The position numbers were made by a program, and so were the translations under genes. Of a stretch of 64,000 nt of DNA, positions 57,340 through 64,000 are shown in pieces. This DNA is from Ornithinibacillus caprae. Lineage in GTDB: Bacteria > Bacillota > Bacilli > Bacillales > Amphibacillaceae. The notes beneath the pieces were generated by a model. It ran no database searches, had not been told where the DNA came from, and saw only the letters and a list, made by a program, of their open reading frames with translations. The stretch covers positions 124,001 through 188,000 of the forward strand of contig NZ_WOCA01000004.1 of NCBI RefSeq assembly GCF_009728145.1, read 5' to 3'. How positions within the stretch are numbered: the first letter of the stretch is position 1; the number at the start of each line of letters is the position of its first letter.

Positions 57340-57377
57340 GGCATGACAACAAGGGTAAAACTTGTCATGCCTTTTTG
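57340..57377 (+). terminator. Intrinsic terminator after the broken helicase gene
   Basis: The perfect 10-bp stem GGCATGACAA / TTGTCATGCC is followed by five T. The Mrr-type gene starts about 40 bases later. Confidence 0.85.
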
Positions 57378-57415
57378 TTATTTTGTTTATTATTAATATG
57401 TTTGGAGGAGTTTCG

Positions 57416-59095
57416 ATGGGAAGACAAATGTATGAGATAGAGATCAGGCATGATGGGTTAAATAAATATAGGTTAATAAAAGGATCTGACCCTTATGTTG
57501 TAAGGCAAAAAGCAAGATACCAGGAATTGCAATGGGATGAAATGTGGAAGAAAAAACTAGAAACCCAATTAAAAAAAGAAGAAAGAGAGGCTACCACTAG
57601 AGAGAAGGAGGCTAAAAAGGCATTAGCATTACAGTTAACGAGTGAAGCGGAAGAGAAGATTGGAGAACTAGAAGGTATTTTAAGGCTTACCCTTGAAGTA
57701 GATGATGCAATAGACTGGGAGAATTTAAAGGATTATACGGAATTTGGTGAGCCTAAACCAATTGAAATAGAACTTATACCTCTACCAGATAAACCGGAAG
57801 AGGAGAGCGTAAAATATATCCCTAAATTAAATATTATAGATATTCTTTTTAAGGCTAGTAAAAATAAAAAAATATTAAATATGAAAAAGTTATATGAAGA
57901 GGACTTGAAAAAATGGGAAATTGAGGTTGAAGAGATTAACCGTGAAAACCAGGATATTACAGTTCAAAATGCAGCAAACTTAAAGGCTTGGTTAGAAAAA
58001 GAAGCAGAATTTAAAAGAGAACAAGAAGAGAAAAATAAGGCGATTGACAATCAGATACATAATTATGAAAAAGGTTTACCATCAGCAATTGTAGACTATT
58101 GTGATATGGTCTTATCTAATTCAAGATATCCAGATTATTTTCCTCAGGAATATGATGTTGATTATAATCCGAACAATAAAGTATTAATTGTTGATTATTC
58201 ATTGCCTGCTCCGGATAATTTACCAACTGTAAAAGATGTAAAATATATTCAATCAAGGGATGAATTTAAAGAGTCATATTTATCAGCAGCTGCTATTAAT
58301 AAGATATATGATCGTATGCTTTATCAAATAACACTACGTTCTATACACGAGTTGTTTGAAGCGGATGTGGCAAATTACATTAATTCAATTGTGTTTAATG
58401 GATGGGTTGAATCTATTGATAAGGCATTAGGTAATAAAGTGAACTCATGTATTTTATCTATACAAGTATCGAAAGAAGAGTTTATGAAAGTCAATTTATC
58501 ACAGGTTGATCCTAAGCTTTGCTTTAAGAACTTTAAGGGAATTGGAAGCAGCAAATTGAATAGTCTTATGCCGATAGCGCCAATTATTACAATAAACCGT
58601 GATGATCCACGCTTTGTTTCATCGTATGATGTGACAGACTCATTAGATGAGACTAACAATATTGCAGCCATGGATTGGCAAGAATTTGAGCACTTAATAA
58701 GAGAAATCTTTGAAAAGGAGTTCAATCAATCTGGTGGTGAAGTAAAGATTACTAGAGCTAGTAGAGACGGAGGAGTAGATGCGGTTGCATTCGATCCTGA
58801 TCCTATCAGAGGCGGGAAAATTGTGATTCAAGCAAAACGATATACTAACGTAGTGGGGGTTTCAGCTGTCAGAGACTTATATGGAACCGTAATGAATGAA
58901 GGTGCAACTAAGGGAATATTAGTTTCTACTGCAGATTATGGACCTGATGCATACAGTTTTGCTAAAGATAAGCCACTTACTTTGATTAATGGTAATAATT
59001 TATTGCACCTATTACAGAAGCATGGTCATAGGGCGAAGATAGATTTGAAGGAAGCGAAGAAAGTAATTAAAGAAAGAGAAAATAACATTGGGTAA
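57416..59095 (+). CDS. Mrr-type restriction endonuclease with long coiled-coil N-terminus
   Basis: The 559-residue protein has an N-terminal charged coiled-coil part (about 20-210), a middle domain of unknown type and a C-terminal Mrr-like nuclease (about 425-540). The catalytic residues are readable: Asp455 in GGVDAVAFDPD and the Q-x-K of IQAKRY at 472-474, followed by VRDLYGTVM. Mrr-like nucleases cut modified or foreign DNA. The ATG at 57416 has GGAGGAG at 57404-57410; the frame upstream adds a hydrophobic stretch that overlaps the terminator. Confidence 0.85.
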   Translation: MGRQMYEIEIRHDGLNKYRLIKGSDPYVVRQKARYQELQWDEMWKKKLETQLKKEEREATTREKEAKKALALQLTSEAEEKIGELEGILRLTLEVDDAIDWENLKDYTEFGEPKPIEIELIPLPDKPEEESVKYIPKLNIIDILFKASKNKKILNMKKLYEEDLKKWEIEVEEINRENQDITVQNAANLKAWLEKEAEFKREQEEKNKAIDNQIHNYEKGLPSAIVDYCDMVLSNSRYPDYFPQEYDVDYNPNNKVLIVDYSLPAPDNLPTVKDVKYIQSRDEFKESYLSAAAINKIYDRMLYQITLRSIHELFEADVANYINSIVFNGWVESIDKALGNKVNSCILSIQVSKEEFMKVNLSQVDPKLCFKNFKGIGSSKLNSLMPIAPIITINRDDPRFVSSYDVTDSLDETNNIAAMDWQEFEHLIREIFEKEFNQSGGEVKITRASRDGGVDAVAFDPDPIRGGKIVIQAKRYTNVVGVSAVRDLYGTVMNEGATKGILVSTADYGPDAYSFAKDKPLTLINGNNLLHLLQKHGHRAKIDLKEAKKVIKERENNIG

Positions 59096-59117
59096 TAAAT
59101 GAAAAGGGGGATTCTAT

Positions 59118-59552
59118 GTGTTGCAAAATAGAATCGATGAATTAGATAGTGCGATTTTAGATATAAAGGGAGAATTAGTATTTGTGACAGGATTCATGCG
59201 TGAGGAAATGGTGGAATTACATCTTATTAAAGGGAAAGATTGTTGGAGTTCAAAAGGCTTATATGACTATCAAGAGTTGGAATATCATAATATAAAAAAT
59301 AATGCACTAATAATAGTAAGAGAAAATGGAAAAGAGATTAATAGATATCAGTATAAACCGGTCTATAAAGATACCATTCAATATAAAAATAAAAATGGTA
59401 AAAATCTTTCTATCACTTTTACGATAAGAAAAAGTTCATTTAGTGAACATTACCATCTTCTATCTGATAGAACTTCAATAATTTTTGATAGAAAAGATGA
59501 ACTGGATAACTACCTATTAGATGAATATGGGATTCGCTGTACTTATAATTAG
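59118..59552 (+). CDS. Hypothetical protein between the nuclease genes
   Basis: The 144-residue protein appears mainly beta-stranded with many aromatic residues, and I do not recognise it. The start is GTG at 59118 behind AAGGGGG. It lies 22 bases after the Mrr-type gene and 28 before the exonuclease gene in the same direction, so the three form one operon and may function together. Confidence 0.6.
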   Translation: MLQNRIDELDSAILDIKGELVFVTGFMREEMVELHLIKGKDCWSSKGLYDYQELEYHNIKNNALIIVRENGKEINRYQYKPVYKDTIQYKNKNGKNLSITFTIRKSSFSEHYHLLSDRTSIIFDRKDELDNYLLDEYGIRCTYN

Positions 59553-59580
59553 GAGTTAAGGATTAAGAGGGGGGAAATGA

Positions 59581-60693
59581 TTGATAATGGATAATATGAT
59601 TTTATTGGACATTGAGACTGGTGATTTTGATGTGGACTCCGGAATATATGAATTAGCAGTATTGGTAATTAAGGATGGTAGAATAATTCAAAGTGAACAT
59701 ATTGCGGAAGTATATGATGAAAGGATTCGTCATCTAGGAATGGGGGAAGGGTACAAGAATATATCTGAAAACCAAGTAATGCAGGAGCGTTTCCAACATA
59801 TAATCAATACATATCAATTCCCCATAGTAGCTCATAATGTTTCTTTTGATAGAAAATTTCTCGTTCATTATGGTTGGTTGGAAGAGAATTACGAATGTTA
59901 CGATTCCGTGCGAGCTATCAAGTATGCTAATCCTAATTTGTTTTCTTATTCATTAGAATATCTACTAAATTATTATGATATTGATCTTCCTTTAACTCAT
60001 ATTGCAATAGATGATGTTTACGCGCTTTTTGAGGTGATTAAAAAGGTTGATCCTAAAAAGTGGATACCTTTATACAAAGTTCCTCCCAAAAAATTTAATA
60101 AATTTGTTGAAGCCACCGCTAATGTAGAAGGAGAAAGTTTAGTTTTTCAAGGAAGAAGATTAGTGTTTACGGGTGCAAGTCCCTTTCCTAGAATCCTAAT
60201 GAAAGAAATAGCAGCAAAGTGTGGTGCAATCGTAACGGGAAACGTATCGTCTAAAACAGATTTATTGATTTGTGGAGAAAAGCCAGGTAGTAAGTTAGAA
60301 AAAGCTAGGGAGTTAGATATTGAAATACAGACAGATGAATGGTTTATAGATGCTGTATCAAAGGATTTAAATTTAGAGACGGCTACTTTAACTCGGCAAA
60401 GTGTTGCTGCAACCAAGGAAACTAGATATGAAAAAATAACTTATACTAAGATTCCTGAATTAAGAGGGAAATTTGTTAATATAGCATTGCTACCATTTAG
60501 GATACAAAAGAAAGTGGAAGATATTCTTATTAATCATATGGAGGTAGCTGGTATAAATAGAGGAACTAATGGTTATAAGGTGGATTTTATTATTCATTCA
60601 GACGATAGAGAGTATGTTCTTTTAGGAAAGGCTAAGGAAATGCAAATAATTGCTATTCCATTGTCCAAGTTTAATAGAATGATTTTGAGTTAG
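59581..60693 (+). CDS. DnaQ-type 3'-5' exonuclease with BRCT domain
   Basis: The 370-residue protein has a DEDDh exonuclease domain (about 5-165): ILLDIETGDF with the first Asp-Glu pair, VAHNVSFDRKF, and HIAIDDVYALF near the end. A BRCT domain follows (about 195-275; RRLVFTGASPFPR ... KCGAIVTGNVSSKTDLLICG). The last 95 residues are not recognised. The combination recalls the exonuclease-BRCT proteins related to DNA polymerase III epsilon. AGAGGGGGG precedes TTG 59581 and ATG 59587; either may start translation. It ends the Mrr operon. Confidence 0.82.
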   Translation: MIMDNMILLDIETGDFDVDSGIYELAVLVIKDGRIIQSEHIAEVYDERIRHLGMGEGYKNISENQVMQERFQHIINTYQFPIVAHNVSFDRKFLVHYGWLEENYECYDSVRAIKYANPNLFSYSLEYLLNYYDIDLPLTHIAIDDVYALFEVIKKVDPKKWIPLYKVPPKKFNKFVEATANVEGESLVFQGRRLVFTGASPFPRILMKEIAAKCGAIVTGNVSSKTDLLICGEKPGSKLEKARELDIEIQTDEWFIDAVSKDLNLETATLTRQSVAATKETRYEKITYTKIPELRGKFVNIALLPFRIQKKVEDILINHMEVAGINRGTNGYKVDFIIHSDDREYVLLGKAKEMQIIAIPLSKFNRMILS

Positions 60694-60721
60694 TAATGAA
60701 TGAGGAAGTTACTTTTCCATT

Positions 60722-61051
60722 ATGTCATCGAAACGATGGAACAATTTAACATTAGGAGTTATACTAATTGTCGAAGATCAAGACATTTGCATGGGGGAAA
60801 ATAGGTGCTCGTATTGTATCTCTATCTCAGGTACCATTAATTCACCGATGGGAAGACAAGAAGCTTCTCAGCAAAATACCAAGAGTCAGACCCTTGGCAA
60901 TAAGATTCTTTTCTATAAGAACAGAAAGTTAAACTTACTAGTTCTTGGGAGTAATACAGAAATAAGTGATAATGACAATTTTTCTAGTGTTTATAAGTTC
61001 AAAAATAATGATCTTTCAGTAATTAATAATAAAGGCATTGGTCACAGTTAA
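60722..61051 (+). CDS. Doubtful 109-residue frame at the end of segment C
   Basis: The frame MSSKRWNNLTLGV... runs 109 residues to the terminator at the right end of segment C. There is no convincing ribosome site and no family I recognise. It occupies the place that the HEPN gene has in segment A, directly before the terminator, so it could be a decayed gene. Confidence 0.25.
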   Translation: MSSKRWNNLTLGVILIVEDQDICMGENRCSYCISISGTINSPMGRQEASQQNTKSQTLGNKILFYKNRKLNLLVLGSNTEISDNDNFSSVYKFKNNDLSVINNKGIGHS

Positions 61052-61068
61052 CCAATGTCTCATTTTTT
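61034..61068 (+). terminator. Terminator at the right end of segment C
   Basis: GGCATTGGT pairs with ACCAATGTC (one G-U) and is followed by a T-run. It matches the terminator at 49033-49070 in sequence and distance to the attachment site. Confidence 0.75.
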
Positions 61069-61085
61069 GCCTCTTAAATAACCAC

Positions 61086-61106
61086 GATGAACCGCATCAC
61101 AACTAG
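61086..61106 (+). repeat. SCC-type attachment repeat, copy 4 (likely right end of the island)
   Basis: This copy contains GAACCGCATCACAACTAG, four mismatches from the 18-base rlmH core. It is preceded by CTCTTAAATAACCACGAT, which matches the flank of copy 2 at most positions, and followed by a TAC-GTTTTTT stretch also similar to that after copy 2. Chromosome-like genes follow. Confidence 0.65.
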
Positions 61107-61335
61107 ATACGTTTTTTATAAATTCACCAAGCAAATCAAGTTAACGAATGTAAGAAAAAATTCTATTAACAAGAATATAACTTTAAATTGGCTATCCTAC
61201 TACAACCTTCACCACCTACCACTCCAGTACTAGCCCTTCATGTTTCATTAAACCCCATAATAATATGTTATAATCCACCTATAATATGGAGGGTAAGTTT
61301 GTTTTTTTTGAATGATTTTAAATAAAAAGGTGAGT

Positions 61336-62046
61336 ATGATGAGTACAAATATTTTAGTGGTAGACGATGAAAAGGAAATTGCAGACTTAGTGAAATTATA
61401 TCTTACTAATGAAGGATACACTGTTACGGTACTGCATTCAGGAAAAGAAGCACTTGAAAATATAACGGTTAAGCAATATGATCTCGCTATACTGGATATA
61501 ATGCTTCCAGATGTTAGTGGATTTACGATATGCCAAAAAATCCGCGAGACGCATCATTATCCAGTTATCATGCTAACCGCTAAGGTGGAGGACATGGACA
61601 AGATTAATGGTCTTACACTTGGTGCTGACGATTATATTACGAAGCCATTTAATCCACTAGAAATGGTGGCACGGACGAAAGCTCAGTTAAGGCGTTATAA
61701 ACGGTACAATGTGAATGGTTCCACGGAGGAAGAAGATTCAGGTCGTGTTAAAGAATATGATTTCGCTGGACTTACTATCAATAAAGATACTCGCAAATGT
61801 ACCCTGAATGGAAAACAGTTAACATTGACTCCTATCGAGTTTTCAATTTTATGGTATTTGTGTGAGAACAGAGGAAAGGTAGTATCGTCGGAAGCTCTAT
61901 TTGAAGCAGTGTGGGGAGAAAAATATATAGATAACAATAATACAGTAATGGCTCATATTGGAAGACTTCGAGAAAAAATGAACGAACCATCGAGAAAGCC
62001 GAGATATATTAAAACTGTGTGGGGGGTTGGCTACACGATTGAGTAA
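61336..62046 (+). CDS. VanR-like response regulator (OmpR family)
   Basis: The 236-residue protein has a receiver domain with the acidic pair in VVDDE, the phosphorylated Asp54 in LAILDIMLPD and the lysine in YITKPF, then an OmpR-type winged helix (EFSILWYLCENRGKVVS). It resembles the VanR group of Gram-positive regulators. The ATG at 61336 or 61339 is chosen because AAGGTGAG lies just before; a longer frame begins at 61312. The histidine kinase gene overlaps its end by 20 bases. Confidence 0.9.
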   Translation: MMSTNILVVDDEKEIADLVKLYLTNEGYTVTVLHSGKEALENITVKQYDLAILDIMLPDVSGFTICQKIRETHHYPVIMLTAKVEDMDKINGLTLGADDYITKPFNPLEMVARTKAQLRRYKRYNVNGSTEEEDSGRVKEYDFAGLTINKDTRKCTLNGKQLTLTPIEFSILWYLCENRGKVVSSEALFEAVWGEKYIDNNNTVMAHIGRLREKMNEPSRKPRYIKTVWGVGYTIE

Positions 62047-63139
62047 GGAAAAGAATAGTCTCTCAGGACAAGCACTAACAAAAACAATTTTTACTCGCTT
62101 GTTTATCACAGTAGTCTTGTTTACGGTAGTGTTAGGTATTGTTGTTTTAATATCTAGTTATATCATAACTAGATTTACCTGGTATGAAGGTGATTTTTTA
62201 TATGAATTCCTTCTTCAAATTTACAACATTAGATTCCCCATTCTAATAATATGTTGGCTAATTGGGTTTATTATTATCATCCTTATCAATTGGAAAAAGA
62301 CCCTTCGCTATATTGATACCATTGTTGATGCGAGTAATGAGCTAGTGGAACCGGATGATAACCTAATACATCTACCAGTAGAATTAAAACAGGTAGAAAA
62401 TCAAATGAATCAAGTAAAACAAGAAGCTATTCGAAACGCCCGATTAGCAAAAGAAGCGGAGCAACGAAAAAATGATTTAATTGTTTATCTTGCCCACGAT
62501 CTGAAGACGCCACTTACTTCTGTCATTGGTTACTTAACCTTGTTAAGGGATGAGAAGGAAATATCCGACAAGCTTCGTGAGAAATATTTGGCTATTTCTT
62601 TTGAAAAAGCGGAGCGTTTAGAGGATCTAATTAATGAGTTTTTTGAGATTACACGCTTTAACCTGAGTCAATTATCACTTGATAAATCCAGAGTCAATCT
62701 AACGAGAATGTTAGAACAAATCACATATGAATTTAAACCATTGCTTGATAGCAAAAATCTTCAACTTTTCTTGCAAATGGAAACAGATATTGAATTTACT
62801 TGTGATGTTAATAAAATGGAGCGGGTCTTCGATAATTTAATTCGCAATGCGATTAATTACAGCTTTGAAAATTGTTCCATTAAAATTGGTGCGGTTAAAA
62901 AGGATGACGGTGTCGAGGTTTATTTTGAAAATCAGGGAAACACTATTTCAAAAGAAAAACAAAGTCGCATATTTGAACAGTTCTACCGACTTGATGTCTC
63001 TCGTGGTACAAAAACTGGTGGAGCAGGGTTGGGTCTTGCCATTGCCAAAGAAATCGTCGAACAGCATCAAGGCTCTATTACGGTGTTTAGTGAAAATGAA
63101 ATCATCAGGTTTACGGTTTTTTTACCGGAAGTGTCGTAA
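62027..63139 (+). CDS. VanS-like sensor histidine kinase
   Basis: The kinase of about 370 residues has two membrane helices (about 25-48 and 70-90) with a short outer loop, a HisKA domain with His157 in YLAHDLKTPLTS, and a C-terminal ATPase domain (FDNLIRNAINYSF as the N box, GGAGLGLAI as the G box). A short outer loop suggests it senses a membrane or wall signal, as in VanS. It partners the response regulator encoded by the overlapping gene upstream. The start is TTG at 62027 or another TTG at 62039. Confidence 0.9.
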   Translation: MATRLSKEKNSLSGQALTKTIFTRLFITVVLFTVVLGIVVLISSYIITRFTWYEGDFLYEFLLQIYNIRFPILIICWLIGFIIIILINWKKTLRYIDTIVDASNELVEPDDNLIHLPVELKQVENQMNQVKQEAIRNARLAKEAEQRKNDLIVYLAHDLKTPLTSVIGYLTLLRDEKEISDKLREKYLAISFEKAERLEDLINEFFEITRFNLSQLSLDKSRVNLTRMLEQITYEFKPLLDSKNLQLFLQMETDIEFTCDVNKMERVFDNLIRNAINYSFENCSIKIGAVKKDDGVEVYFENQGNTISKEKQSRIFEQFYRLDVSRGTKTGGAGLGLAIAKEIVEQHQGSITVFSENEIIRFTVFLPEVS

Positions 63140-63200
63140 GAATTTTGTAGGAATTTTTATAGAAAAAGAGAGGAATTTATTTAAAATAAACGAAAGAACT

Positions 63201-63250
63201 ACACTTACTGAATTGGTACTATTTAACTACCGATTCAGTAAGTGTTTTTT
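63201..63250 (+). terminator. Intrinsic terminator after the two-component genes
   Basis: The perfect 13-bp stem ACACTTACTGAAT / ATTCAGTAAGTGT is followed by six T. Confidence 0.85.
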
Positions 63251-63309
63251 GTTTATTAAAAGCTATGAAACAAAACCTGAATCTATTAAAAAAGAGAGAA
63301 GGTTGAAAG

Positions 63310-63981
63310 ATGCAAAATAAATTATATAAAGTTGCAGTAATTTTTCTTATCATGCTGATATGTTCAGCTTGTAATAGCGCGGAAAATGATAATACGAATA
63401 ATAATGTCCCCGAGGACGACAGCAGTTTAGTAGATTCAACCTATAAAGTTGTGTTAGACCCAGGGCATGGAGGCAAAGACGTTGGAGCGACAGGTGTAAG
63501 TGGTCAATATGAAAAAAGCTTTACATTAAGCTTATCTATGAAGGTAAAGGAACTATTGGAACAAGAAACAGATATTGAAGTTTATATGACAAGATCAGAT
63601 GATAGTTATATATCTCAAGAAAGTCGGTATAGGCCAACGTTTGCAAATGATTTAAATGCAGATGTATTTATATCTATTCATGGGAACACGTTTACGGATA
63701 GTAATGTTTCTGGTACAGAGACATTTTATTATCACAAGAGCTCCCTTTCATTTGCTAAGATCGTGCATGAGCATGTGGCTGAAGCTACTGGTTTTAAAGA
63801 TCGAGGGGTTAAAAGGGAAGCGTATTTTGTTGTTAAAGATACAGAGATGCCAGCTGTTCTGTTAGAGATAGGATATTTAACTAATCCAATAGATGAGCAA
63901 GAAATGTTGACGGAATCATTTCAAAATCGCGTTGCTGCTGCAATAGTAGAAGGAATTATAAAATATAAATTGGAATCTTAG
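63310..63981 (+). CDS. Lipoprotein N-acetylmuramoyl-L-alanine amidase
   Basis: The 223-residue protein begins with a lipoprotein signal (AVIFLIMLICSAC, lipidated Cys near residue 21) and carries an Amidase_3 domain (about 48-220). The zinc ligands are in LDPGHGGKD, the Glu after QYEKSF and ISIHGN, with the catalytic Glu in LLEIGY. It cleaves the bond between muramic acid and the stem peptide, outside the membrane. Its position after the VanRS-like genes suggests that it is controlled by them, though a terminator separates the units. Confidence 0.9.
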   Translation: MQNKLYKVAVIFLIMLICSACNSAENDNTNNNVPEDDSSLVDSTYKVVLDPGHGGKDVGATGVSGQYEKSFTLSLSMKVKELLEQETDIEVYMTRSDDSYISQESRYRPTFANDLNADVFISIHGNTFTDSNVSGTETFYYHKSSLSFAKIVHEHVAEATGFKDRGVKREAYFVVKDTEMPAVLLEIGYLTNPIDEQEMLTESFQNRVAAAIVEGIIKYKLES

Positions 63982-64000
63982 CATTTTGTTAATTTTAGCT

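Larger units (their letters stand above)
53829..61106. mobile_element. Island segment C between attachment copies 3 and 4
   Basis: This 7.3-kb stretch holds a small zinc protein, a broken helicase-nuclease, an Mrr-type nuclease, a hypothetical gene and an exonuclease-BRCT gene. It has no recombinase. Its right end repeats the terminator-plus-att module of segment A. Its first 230 bases hold no gene, only two inverted repeats (near 53831-53858 and 53965-54012). Confidence 0.55.

Noticed and set aside
1-64000. CRISPR arrays, tRNA or rRNA genes
   Set aside because: No regularly spaced direct repeats and no cloverleaf or rRNA-like stretch were seen by reading.

Overview
The window is low-GC Bacillota DNA, almost certainly from a Bacillaceae genus such as Oceanobacillus or Virgibacillus. 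This rests on the end of the WalRK accessory operon (yycH-yycI-walJ), an HtrA-type protease, rlmH further on, mostly AT-rich third codon positions, strong GGAGG ribosome binding sites and frequent TTG/GTG starts. The genus is an inference.

Region 1 (1-16324) is ordinary chromosome. It holds yycH (partial), yycI, walJ and htrA; an intergenic cluster of five DnaA-box-like 9-mers; DoxX, an ABC exporter, DinB and a formate/nitrite channel; a run of small-molecule enzymes (phosphotransferase, histidine phosphatase, nucleoside deoxyribosyltransferase-like, GNAT); an envelope group (bactofilin, M23 peptidase, membrane polysaccharide deacetylase, coiled-coil protein); DUF2935; and rlmH.

Region 2 (16325-61106) is a composite genomic island of the staphylococcal cassette chromosome (SCC) type. 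The 3' end of rlmH carries the attachment sequence GAACCGTACCATAAATAG. Similar copies in the same orientation lie at 49088-49108, 53808-53828 and 61086-61106, splitting the island into three tandem segments.
Segment A (about 33 kb) carries two large serine recombinases, a Septu-like ATPase/HNH pair, an HNH nuclease, a replication module (winged-helix initiator, DnaC-like loader, XRE regulator) with structured leaders, a DUF2325 gene beside a DNA methylase fused to a specificity domain, a complete type I restriction-modification system, and at its right end a 1214-residue STAND-like ATPase followed by a HEPN-type protein.
Segment B (4.7 kb) has an AraC/GyrI-like regulator, an Ntn hydrolase, a haloacid dehalogenase and several decayed genes.
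Segment C (7.3 kb) has a broken SF1 helicase-nuclease, an Mrr-type endonuclease, a hypothetical gene and a DnaQ-type exonuclease with a BRCT domain.

Region 3 (61107-64000) returns to probable chromosome: a VanRS-like two-component system and a lipoprotein N-acetylmuramoyl-L-alanine amidase.

The recombinase beside rlmH has an open reading frame that crosses the attachment site and ends inside rlmH on the opposite strand, so excision would change its C-terminus. The right ends of segments A and C share a terminator-plus-att module. The STAND/HEPN pair at the segment A boundary is the best candidate here for an undescribed defence system. No tRNA, rRNA or CRISPR array was seen. All family assignments come from reading motifs by eye.
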